64,000 nucleotides of DNA from Xestospongia muta. Its lineage: Eukaryota > Porifera > Demospongiae > Haplosclerida > Petrosiidae. Both the position numbers and the translations under genes were made by a program. Under the pieces are notes generated by a model. That model was not told the DNA's origin. It saw only the letters and a program-made list of their open reading frames with translations, and searched no databases. The DNA lies in the NCBI GenBank assembly GCA_963693285.1, contig OY848930.1:2356001-2420000 (forward strand), given 5' to 3'. This document shows, piece by piece, positions 53,529 through 64,000 of the stretch (positions are counted from its first letter, which is position 1; each line of letters begins with the position of its first letter).

Positions 53529-54945
53529 TTAACAGTGAAAACTAGTTAAATAAGCTGATCTAAAGAGTTTAGTAAGTTTATCTGTCTTAAATATGCTAAT
53601 AAAGTAGTCTAAATAGGTTAAAACTCTAAAATAAAGAGTTTAGAGCTTTTTGAAAGTTAAAAAAGATTAGAAATTAACAGTGAAAATTGGTTAAATAAGC
53701 TGATCTAAAGAGTTTAGTAAGTTTATCTGTCTTAAATATACTAATAAAGTAGTCTAAATAGGTTAAAACTCTAAAATAAAGAGTTTAAAACTTTTTGAAA
53801 GCTGAAAAAGATTAGAAATTAACTGTGAAAACTGGTTAAATAAGCTAATCTAAAGAGTTTAGTAAGATTATCTGTCTTAAATATACTAATAAAGTAGTCT
53901 AAATAGGTTAAAATTCTAGAATAAACAGCTTAAAGCTTTTTGAGACTTAAAAAGATTAGAAATTAAGTGTGAAAACTGGTGAAATAGGCTGATTTAAAGA
54001 GTTTAGAAATTCTATCTTTCTTAAATATAATGATGAACTAGTCAAAATAGTTTAAAACTCTACAATAAATAGTTTAGAGCTTTCTGAAAGTTAGAAAAGA
54101 TTAGAAATTAACTGTAAAAACTGGTTAAATAAGCTGATCTAAAGAGTTTAGTCAGTTTGACTGTCTTAAATATACTAATAAAGTAGTCTAAACAGGTTAA
54201 AACTCTAAAATAAAGAGTTTAGAGCTTTTTGAAAGTTAAAAAAGATTAGAAATTAACCGTGAAAACTGGTTAAATAAGCTGATAGAAAGAGCTCAGTAAG
54301 TTTATCTGTCTTAAATATACTAATAAGGTAGTCAAAATGTTTAAAACTCTAAAATAAAGAGTTTAGAGCTTTTTGAAAGTTAAAAAAATTAAAAATTAAC
54401 TGTGAAAACTGGTTAAATAAGCTGATCTAAAGAGTTTAGTAAGTTTATCTGTCTAAAATATTCTAATAAAGTAGTCTAAATAGGTTAAAAGTCTAAAATA
54501 AAGAGTTTAGAGCTTTTTGAAAGCTAAAAAAGATTAGAAATAACTGTGAAAACTGGTTAAATAAGCGGATCTAAAGAGTTTAGTAAGTTTATATGTCTTA
54601 AATATACTAATAAAGTATTCTAAATAGGTTAAAACTCAAGAATAAAAGTTTAGAGCTTTTTGAAAGTTAAAAAAAGTTTAAAAATTTACTGAGAAAACTG
54701 GTTAAATAACCTGATCTAAAGAGTTTAGTAAGTTTATCTGTCTTAAATATAAAATAAAGTAGTCTAAATAGCTTAAAACTCTAGCAAAAAGAGATTAGAG
54801 CATTTTGAAAGGTAAAAAAGCCGAAACTTTACTGTGAAAACTGGTTAAATAAGCTGATCTAAAGAGTTTAGTAAGATTATCTCTATCAAATATACTAATA
54901 AAGTAGTCTAAATAGGTTAAAAATCTAAAATAAAGTTTTAGTCAC
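53529..54945 (+). repeat. 145-bp satellite, forward block 4
   Basis: Starts TTAACAGTGAAAACTAG immediately after the truncated transposase. The orientation is forward again. It ends near AATAAAGTTTTAGTCAC at about 54,945. Confidence 0.95.
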
Positions 54946-56241
54946 TTTTGAGTTTTAACCTATTTAGACTATTTTATTAGTATATTTAAGACAGATAAAC
55001 TTACTAAACTCTTTAGATCAGCTTATTACACCAGTTTTCACACTTAATTTCTAATTTTTTTAACTTTCAGAGAGCTCTAAACTCTTTATTTTAATGTTTT
55101 AACCTATTTAGACTACTTTATTAGAATATTTAAGACAGATAAACTTACTAAACTCTTTTGATCAGCTTATTTAACCAGATTTCACATTTAATTTCTAATA
55201 TTTTTTAACTTTCAAAAAGCTCTAAACACTTTAACCTTTTTAGACTACTTTATTAGTATAGTTTTCACAATTAATTTCTCATATTTTTTACTTTCAAAAA
55301 GCTCTAAAACTTTATTTTATTTTTTTAACCTATTTAGACTTGTTTATTAGTATATTTAAGACAGATAAGCTTACTAAACGTTTTAGATCAGGTTATTTAA
55401 CCAGTTTTTACAGTTAATTTTTTTTTTTAACGTTGAAAAAGCGCTAAAACTTTATTTTAGATTTTTATCCTATTTAGACTACTTTATTCATATATTTAAT
55501 AGAGATAAACTTAGCAAACTCTATAGATCAGCTTATTTAACCAGTTTTCACATTTAATTTTTATTCTTTTTTAATTTTCTAAAAGGTTTAAATCTTATTT
55601 TAGATTTTCAACCTATTTAGACTACTTTATTAGTATATTTAAGAGAGATAAACGTACCAAACTCTTTAGATCAGCTTATTTAACCAGTTTTCACAGAAAC
55701 TTTTCAGCTTTTTTAACTTTTAAAAACCTTCAAACTCTTTATTCTAGAGTTTTAACCTATTTAGACTCCTTTATTAATATATTTAAGACAGATAAACTTA
55801 CTAAACTCTTTACGTCAGCTTATTTAACCAGTTTTCCTGTTAATTTCTAATCTTTTTTAGCTTTCAGAAAGCTCTGAACACTTTATTTTAGATTTTTAAC
55901 CTATTTAGACTACTTTATTAGTATATTTAAGACTGATAAACTTACTAAACCCTTTAGCTCAGCTTATTTAACCAGTTTTCACAGTTAATTTTTAATTTTT
56001 TTAACATTCAAAGAGCTCTAAACTCTTTATTTTAGAGTTTTAACCTATTAAGACTAATTTATTAGTATATTTAAGACAGATAAACTTACTAAAGTCTTTA
56101 GATCAGCTTATTTAACCAGTTTTAACAATTAATTTCTCATATTTTTTAACTTTCAGAAAGCTCTAAACTCTTAATTTTAGAGTTTTAACCTATTTAGACC
56201 ACTTTATTATTATATTTAAGACAGATAACTTACTAAACTCT
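54946..56241 (-). repeat. 145-bp satellite, reverse block 4
   Basis: A short reverse block of diverged monomers, including a fused or shortened monomer near 55,230-55,270. It ends at TACTAAACTCTTCTAAAATAAAG, about 56,241. Confidence 0.9.
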
Positions 56242-59189
56242 TCTAAAATAAAGAGTTTAGAGGTTTAAGAAAGTTAAAAAATATGCGAAATTAATTGTGA
56301 AAACTGGTTAAATAAGCTGATCTAAAGAGTTTAGTAAGTTCACCTGTCTTAAATATACTAATAATGTAGTCTAAATAGATTAAAACTCTAAAATAAAGAT
56401 TTTAGAGCTGTTGAAAGTTAAAAAAAAGATTAGAAATTAACTGTGAAAACTGGTTAAATAAGCTGATCTAAAGAGTTTAGTAAGGTTATTTTCTTAAATA
56501 TACTAATAAAGTAGTCTAAATAGGTTAAAACTCTAAAATAAAGAGTTTAGAGCTTTTTGAAAGTTTAAAAGATTAGAAATTAACTGTAAAACCTTGTTAA
56601 ATAAGCTGATCTAAAGAGTTTAGTAAGTTTATGTGTCTTAAATATACTAATAAAGTAGTCTAAATACGTTAAAACTCTAAAGTAAAGATTTTAGAGCTTT
56701 TTGAAATTAAAAAAATATTGGAAATTAACTGTGAAAATTGGTTAAATAAGCTAATCTTAAGAGTTTAGTAAGATTATCTGTCTTAAATATACTAATAAAG
56801 TAGTCTTAATAGGTTAAAACTCTAATATAAGGAGTTTAGACCTTTTTGAAAGTTAAAAAAGATTAGAAATTAACAGTGAAACCTGCTTCAATAAGCTGAT
56901 CTAAAGAGTTTAGTAACTTTATCTGCTTTAAATATATTAATAAAGTAGTCTAAATAGTTTAAAACTCAAAAATAAAGAGTTTAGAGCTTTTTGAAAGTTA
57001 GAAAGATTAGAAATTGACTGTGAAAACTGGTTAAATAAGCTGATCTAAAGAGTTTCGTAAGTTTATCTGTCTTAAATATACTAATAAAGTAGTTTAAATA
57101 GGTTAAAACTCGAAAATAAAGAGTTTAGAGCTTTTCAAAGTTAAAAAAGATTAGAAATTAACTGCGAAAACTGGTTAAATAAGTTGATCTTAAGAGTTTA
57201 GTAAGTTTATCTGTTTTAAATATACTAATAAAGTACTCTAAATAGTTAAAACTCTAAAATAAAGAGTTTAGAGCTTTTTGAAAGTTAAAAAAATTAGAAC
57301 TAAACTGTGAAAACTGGTTAAATAAGCTGATCTAAGGAGTTTAGTAAGTTTATCAATTTTAAATATACTAATAAAGTAGTCTAAATAGGTTAAAACTCTA
57401 AAATAAAAATTTTAGAGCTTTTAAAGACGTAAAAAAGATTAGAAATTAACTGTGAAAACTGGTTAAATAAGCTGATCTAAAGAGTTTAGTAAGTTTATCT
57501 CTCTCAAAAAAACTATTAAAGTAGTCTAAATAGCTTAAAAGTCAAAAAAAAAACTTTAGAGCTTTTAGAGAGTTAAAAATTTAGAAATTAAGTTTGAAAA
57601 CTGGTTAAATAAGCTGATCTAAAGAGTTTACTATGTTTATCTGTCTTAAATATACTAATAAAGTAGTCTAAATAGGTGAAAACTCTAAAATAAAGAGTTT
57701 ACACCTTTTGAAAGTTAAAAAGATTAGAAATTAACTGTGAAAACTGGTTAAATAAGCTGATCTAAAGAGTTTAGAAAGTTTATCTTTCTTAAATATACTA
57801 ATGAAGTAGTCAAAATAGTTTAAAACTCTACAATAAAGTATTTATAGCTTTTTAAAGTTAAAAAAAAATAGATATTAACAGTGAAATCTGGTTAAATAAG
57901 CCGATCTAAAGAGTTTAGTAAGTTTATCAATCTTAAGTATAGTATTAAAGTAGTCTAAGTATTTACAGCTTTTTGAAAGTTAAAAAAGATTAGAAATTAA
58001 CTGTGAAACCTGCTTAAGTAAGCTGATCTAAGGAGTTTAGTAAGTTTATCTGTCTTAAATATACTAATAAAGTAGTCTAAATATTTTAAAAGTCTAAAAT
58101 AAAGAGTTTAGAGCATTTTGAAAGTTAAAAAAGATTAAAAATTAACTGTGAAAACTTCTTAAATAAGCTGATCTAAAGAGTTTAGTAAGTTTATTTGTGT
58201 TAACTATTCTAATAAAGTAGTCTAAGTAGGTTAAATCTCTAAAATAAAGAGTTTAGAGCTTTTTAAAAGTTAAATAAGATTAGAAATTAACTGTGAAAAC
58301 TGGTTAAATAAGCAGATCTAAAGAGTTCAGTAAGTTTATCTGTCTTAAATATACTAATAAAGTATTCTAAATAGGTTAAAACTCTAGAATAAAGAGTTTA
58401 GAGCTTTTTGAAAGTTAAAAAAATTAAGAACTTACTGTGAAAACTGGTTAAATAAGCTGATCTAAAGAGTTTAGTAAGTTTATCTGTCTTAAATATACTA
58501 ATAAGGTAGTCTAAATAGGTTAAAAATCTAAAATAAAGTGTTTAGAGCTTTTCGAAAGTTAAAAAAGATTAGAAATTAACTGTGAAAACTGGTTAAATAA
58601 GCTGATCTAAAGAGTTTAGTAAGTTTATCTCTTTTAAATATACTAATAAAGTAGTCTAAATAGGTTTAAAATGTAAAATAAAATTTTTAGAGCTTTTTTA
58701 AAGTAAAAAAATATGAGAAATTAACAGTGAAAACTATACAAATAAAGTAGTCTAAATAGGTTAAAATGTTTAGACGTTTTTGAAAGTTAAAAAAGATTAG
58801 AAATTAACTGTGAAAACTGGTTAAATAAGCTGATCTAAAGAGTTTAGTAAGTTTATCTGTCTTAAATATACTAATAAAGTAGTCTAAATAGGTTAAAGCT
58901 CTAAAATAAAGTGTTTAGACCCTTTGAAAGTTAAAATAGATTAGAAATTAACTGTGAAAACTGGTTAAATAAGCTGATCTAAAGAGTTTAGTAAGTTTAT
59001 CTGTCTTAAATATACTAATAAAGTAGTCTAAATAGGTTAAAACTCTAAAATAAAGAGTTTAGAGCTTTTTGAATGTTAAAAAATATGAGAAATTAAGTGT
59101 GAAAACTGGTTAAATAAGCTGATCTAAGGAGATTAGAAAGTTTATCTTTCTTAAATATACTAATGAAGTAGTCAAAATAGTTTAAAACT

Positions 59190-60720
59190 CTACAATAAAG
59201 TATTTATAGCTTTTTGAAAGTTAAAAAAAATTAGACATTAACTGTGAAAACTGGTTAAATAAGCTGATCTAAAGAGTTTAGTAAGTTTATCTGTCTTAAA
59301 TATACTATTAAAGTAGTCTAAGTATTTACAGCTTTTTGAAAGTTAAAAAAGATTAGAAATTAAGTGTGAAACCTGGTTAAGTAAGCTGATCTAAAGAGTT
59401 TAGTAAGATTATCTGTCTTAAATATACTAATAAAGTAGTCAAAATAGGTTAAAAATTAAAATAAAGAGTTTAGAGGTTTTGAAAGTTAAAAAAGATTAGA
59501 AATTAACTGTGAAACCTAGTTAAATAAGGGGATCTAAAGAGTTTAGCAAGTTTATCTGTCTTAAATATACTATTAAAGTAGTCTAAGTATTTACAGCTTT
59601 TTGAAAGTTAAAAAAGATTAGAAATTAACTGTGAAACCTGGTTAAGTAAGCTGATCTAAAGAGTTTAGTAACTTTATCTGTCTTAAATATACTAATAAAG
59701 TAGTCTAAATAGGTTAAAACTCTAAAATAAAGAGTTTAGAGCTTTTTGAAAGTTAAAAAAAAATTAGACATTAACTGTGAAAACTGGTTAAATAAGCTGA
59801 TCTAAAGAGTTTAGTAAGTTTATCTGTCTTAAATATACTATTAAAGTAGTCTAAGTATTTACAGCTTTTTGAAAGTTAAAAAAGATTAGAAATTAACTGT
59901 GAAACCTGGTTAAGTAAGCTGATCTAAAGAGTTTAGTAAGATTATCTTTCTTAAATATACTAATAAAGTAGTCAAAATAGGTTAAAAATTAAAATAAAGA
60001 GTTTAGAGGTTTTGAAAGTTAAAAAAGATTAGAAATTAACTGTGAAACCTAGTTAAATAAGGGGATCTAAAGAGTTTAGCAAGTTTATCTGTCTTAAATA
60101 TACTATTAAAGTAGTCTAAGTATTTACAGCTTTTTGAAAGTTAAAAAAGATTAGAAATTAACTGTGAAACCTGGTTAAGTAAGCTGATCTAAAGAGTTTA
60201 GTAACTTTATCTGTCTTAAATATACTAATAAAGTAGTCTAAATAGGTTAAAACTCTAAAATAAAGAGTTTAGAGCTTTTTGAAAGTTAAAAAAAAATTAG
60301 ACATTAACTGTGAAAACTGGTTAAATAAGCTGATCTAAAGAGTTTAGTAAGTTTATCTGTCTTAAATATACTATTAAAGTAGTCTAAGTATTTACAGCTT
60401 TTTGAAAGTTAAAAAAGATTACAAATTAACTGTGAAACCTGGTTAAGTAAGCTGATCTAAAGAGTTTAGTAAGATTATCTTTCTTAAATATACTAATAAA
60501 GTAGTCAAAATAGGTTAAAATTTTAAAATAAAGAGTTTAGAGGTTTTGAAAGTTAAAAAAGATTAGAAATTAACTGTGAAACCTAGTTAAATGAGGGGAT
60601 CTAAAGAGTTTAGTAAGTTTATCTATCTTAAATATACTATTAAAGTAGTCTAAGTATTTACAGCTTTTTGAAAGTTAAAAAAGATAAGAATTTAACTGTG
60701 AAACCTGGTTAAGTAAGCTG
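59190..60720 (+). repeat. ~533-bp higher-order repeat (four monomers, two shortened)
   Basis: GTATTTACAGC occurs at 59,322, 59,587, 59,855, 60,120, 60,388 and 60,654: alternating gaps of about 265 and 268 bp, so every second occurrence is 533 bp apart. Each 533-bp unit holds two full and two shortened monomers, marked by AACCTAGTTAAATAAGGGGA and TTAGACATTAACTG variants. There are about 2.8 copies, near-identical. Confidence 0.85.
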
Positions 60721-61209
60721 ATCTAAAGAGTTTAGTAAGTTTATCTGTCTTAAATATACGAATAAAGTAGTCTAAATATTTTTAAAGTCTAAATTAAAGA
60801 GTTTAGAGCATTGTCAAGGTTAAAAAAGATTAAAAATTAAATGTGAAAACTACTTAAATAAGCTGATCTAAAGAGTTTAGTAAGTTTATTTGTGTTATAT
60901 ATTCTAATAAAGTAGTCTAAATAGGTTAAAACTCTAAAATAAAGAGTTTAGAGCTTTTTGAAAGTTAAAAAAGATTAGAAATTAACTGCGAAAACTGGTT
61001 AAATAAGGGGATCTAAAGAGTTTAGTAAGTTTATCTGTCTCAAATATACAAATAAAGTATTCTAAATAGGTTAAAACTCTAGAATAAAGGGTTTAGAGCT
61101 TTTTGAAATTTAAAGAAATTAAAAATTTACTGTGAAAACTGGTTAAATAAGCTGATCTAAAGAGTGTAGTAAGTTTATCTGTCTTAAATATACTAATTAA
61201 ATAGGTTAA

Positions 61210-63530
61210 AAATCTAAAATTAAGTGTTTAGAGCTTTTTGAAAGTTAAAAAAGATTAGAAATTAACTTTGAAAACTGGTTAAATAAGCTGATCTAAAGAG
61301 TTTAGTAAGTTTATCTCTTTTAAATATGCTAATAAAGTAGTCTAAATAGGTTAAAAATCTAAAAAAAGATTTTAGAGTTTTTTGAAAGTAAAAAAATATC
61401 ACTAATTAACAGTGAAAACAATACTAATAAAGTTGTCTAAATAGGTTAAATGTTTAGACGTTTTTGAAAGTTAAAAAATATTCGAAATTAACTGTGAAAA
61501 GTGGTTAAATAAGCTGATCTAAAGAGTTTAGTAAGTTTATCTCTCTTAAATATACTAATAAAGTAGTCTAAATAGGTTAAAACTCTAAAATAAAAAGATT
61601 AGAACTTTTTGAAAGTTAAAAAATATGAGAAATTAATTGTGGAAAACTGGTTAAATAAGCTGATCTAAAGAGTTTAGTAAGTTTATCTGTCTTAAATATA
61701 CTAATAAATTAGTCTAAACAGGTTAAAACTCTAAAATAAAGAGTTTAGAGCTTTTTGAATGTTAAAAAAGATTAAAAATTAACTGTGAAAACTGGTTAAA
61801 TAAGCTGATCTAAAGAGTTTAGTAAGTTTATCAGTCTTAAATATACTAACAAAGTAGTGTAAATAGGTTAAAACTCTAAAATAAAGAGTTTAGAATTTTT
61901 CGAAAGTTAAAAAAGATTAGAAATTAAGTGTGAAAACTGGTTAAATAAGCTGATCTAAAGAGTTTAGTAAGTTTATCTGTCTTAAATATACTAATAAAGT
62001 AGTCTAAATAGGTTAATACTCTAAAATATAGTGTTTAGAGCTTTTTGAAAGTTAAAAAAGATTAAAAATTAACTGTGAAAACTGGTTAAATAAGCTGATC
62101 TAAAGAGTTTAGTAAGTTTATCAGTCTTAAATATACTAACAAAGTAGTGTAAATAGGTTAAAACTCTAAAATAAAGAGTTTAGAATTTTTCGAAAGTTAA
62201 AAAAGATTAGAAATTAACTGTGAAAACTGGTTAAATAAGCTGATCTAAAGAGTTTAGTAAGTTTATCTGTCTTAAATATACTAATAAAGTAGTCTAAATA
62301 GGTTAATACTCTAAAATATAGTGTTTAGAGCTTTTTGAAAGTTAAAAAAATTAGAAATTAACTGTGAAACCTGGTTAAATAAGCTGATCTAAAGAGTTTA
62401 GTAAATTAGTCTAAATACGTTAAAATTCTAAAATAAAGAGATTAGAGTTTTTTCAAAGTTAGAAAGATTAGAAATTAACTGTGAAACCTGGTTAAATAAG
62501 CTGATCTAAAGAGTTTAGTAAATTAGTCTAAATACGTTAAAATTCTAAAATAAAGAGATTAGAGTTTTTTCAAAGTTAGAAAGATTAGAAATTAACTTTG
62601 AAAACTGGTTAAATAAGCTGATCTAAAGAGTTTAGTAAGTTTATCTCTTTTAAATATGCTAATAAAGTAGTCTAAATAGGTTAAAAATCTAAAATAAAGA
62701 TTTTAGAGTTTTTTGAAAGTAAAAAAATATCATTAATTAACAGTGAAAACAATACTAATAAAGTTGTCTAAATAGGTTAAATGTTTAGACGTTTTTGAAA
62801 GTTAAAAAATATTCGAAATTAACTGTGAAAAGTGGTTAAATAAGCTGATCTAAAGAGTTTAGTAAGTTTATCTCTCTTAAATATACTAATAAAGTAGTCT
62901 AAATAGGTTAAAACTCTAAAATAAAAAGATTAGAACTTTTTGAAAGTTAAAAAATATGAGAAATTAATTGTGGAAAACTGGTTAAATAAGCTGATCTAAA
63001 GAGTTTAGTAAGTTTATCTGTCTTAAATATACTAATAAATTAGTCTAAACAGGTTAAAACTCTAAAATAAAGAGTTTAGAGCTTTTTGAATGTTAAAAAA
63101 GATTAAAAATTAACTGTGAAAACTGGTTAAATAAGCTGATCTAAAGAGTTTAGTAAGTTTATCAGTCTTAAATATACTAACAAAGTAGTGTAAATAGGTT
63201 AAAACTCTAAAATAAAGAGTTTAGAATTTTTCGAAAGTTAAAAAAGATTAGAAATTAACTGTGAAAACTGGTTAAATAAGCTGATCTAAAGAGTTTAGTA
63301 AGTTTATCTGTCTTAAATATACTAATAAAGTAGTCTAAATAGGTTAATACTCTAAAATATAGTGTTTAGAGCTTTTTGAAAGTTAAAAAAATTAGAAATT
63401 AACTGTGAAACCTGGTTAAATAAGCTGATCTAAAGAGTTTAGTAAATTAGTCTAAATACGTTAAAATTCTAAAATAAAGAGATTAGAGTTTTTTCAAAGT
63501 TAGAAAGATTAGAAATTAACTGTGAAAACT
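61210..63530 (+). repeat. ~1,331-bp higher-order repeat, about 1.8 units
   Basis: TGTTTAGACGTTTTTGAAAG at 61,451 recurs at 62,782, and AACAAAGTAGTGTAAATAGG at 61,848 recurs at 63,179; both offsets are 1,331 bp. The first unit has an extra 290-bp dimer copy (61,848 and 62,138) and two copies of a shortened GTAAATTAGTCTAAATACG monomer (about 62,401 and 62,519) against one in the second. Confidence 0.8.
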
Positions 63531-64000
63531 GGTTAAATAAGCTGATCTAAAGAGTTTAATAAGTTTTCCAGTTTTAAATATACTAAAAAAGTAGTCTAAA
63601 TACGTAAAAACTCTGAAATAAAGAGTTTAGAGCTTTTTGAAAGTTAAAAAAGATTAAAACTTAACTGTGAAAACTGGTTAAATAAGCTCATCTAAAGAGT
63701 TTAGTAAGTTTATCTGTCTTAAATATAAAAATAAAGTAGTCTAAATAGGTTAAAACTCTAAAATAAAGAGTTTAGAGCTTTTTGAAAGTTAAAAAAGATT
63801 AGAAATTAACTGTGAAAATGGTTAAATAAGCTGATCTAAAGAGTTTAGTAAGTGTAGCTGTTTAAATAAACTAATAAAGTAGTATAAATAGTTTAAAACT
63901 CTAAAAAGGAGTTTAGAGCTTTTTGGAGGTTAAAAAATATATGAAATTATCTGTGAAAACTGGTTAAATAAGCTGATCTAAAGAGTTTAGTAAGTTTATC

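Larger units (their letters stand above)
56242..64000 (+). repeat. 145-bp satellite, forward block 5 (runs off the window)
   Basis: Forward monomers to the end of the window. It includes a shortened monomer type lacking about 25-30 bp (GTCTAAGTATTTACAGC), a 533-bp higher-order repeat and a 1,331-bp higher-order repeat. Confidence 0.95.

Noticed and set aside
24907..64000. Satellite as a protein-coding or telomeric repeat
   Set aside because: Stops in every frame of the monomer, period not a multiple of three, and no TTAGGG-type repeat anywhere in the window.

Overview
This is AT-rich nuclear DNA from a eukaryote, most likely an invertebrate animal. The pointers are consensus GT...AG splice signals, a piggyBac transposase gene with phase-consistent introns, decayed Ty3/gypsy retrotransposons and a very large simple satellite. 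I see no bacterial operon, rRNA, tRNA or CRISPR. The species is not determined by the sequence; a sponge or another early-branching marine animal is a guess. Almost nothing here is a working protein gene.

Positions 1-24,633 are a tandem segmental duplication: unit 1 (1-9,552), unit 2 (9,553-19,971) and a cut-off unit 3 (19,972-24,633). Each full unit reads: three diverged ~450-bp modules with exon-like cores; a broken Ty3/gypsy element ('copy A'); an AT-rich spacer; a tandem array of ten 60-nt exon-like units bounded by acceptor and GTAAGT donor signals and flanked by inverted 15-bp minisatellites; a spacer with a GGGTGTGG-rich palindrome; a fourth exon-like module; and a second broken Ty3/gypsy element ('copy B'). 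The gypsy copies are all dead but keep different domains: zinc knuckle and DTGA protease in copy B, reverse transcriptase and RNase H in unit 2 copy B, integrase Glu region in unit 3 copy A. A second gag fragment (24,634-24,906) is the last unique sequence before the satellite.

Positions 24,907-64,000 are a ~145-bp satellite, about 240 monomers, in blocks of alternating orientation with at least four kinds of higher-order repeat. Two non-satellite islands interrupt it. Island 1 (47,183-49,132) begins TTAA-CCCTTTAAGGGG and is otherwise unrecognised. Island 2 (51,141-53,528) is a piggyBac element with a 5' end TTAA-CCCTTTCG and a multi-exon transposase pseudogene that keeps all three catalytic aspartates but has two stops and a frame break and lacks its C-terminus and 3' end.

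The most informative observation is that the satellite flips strand across both islands, and one inversion of 47,183-53,528 would put all satellite from 46,053 to 54,945 in one orientation and rejoin both islands' flanks into continuous monomers at TTAA sites. This suggests an inversion cut exactly at a piggyBac end. The second is the array of symmetric 60-nt exon-like units (20 codons each), present in both full units, whose product I do not recognise.
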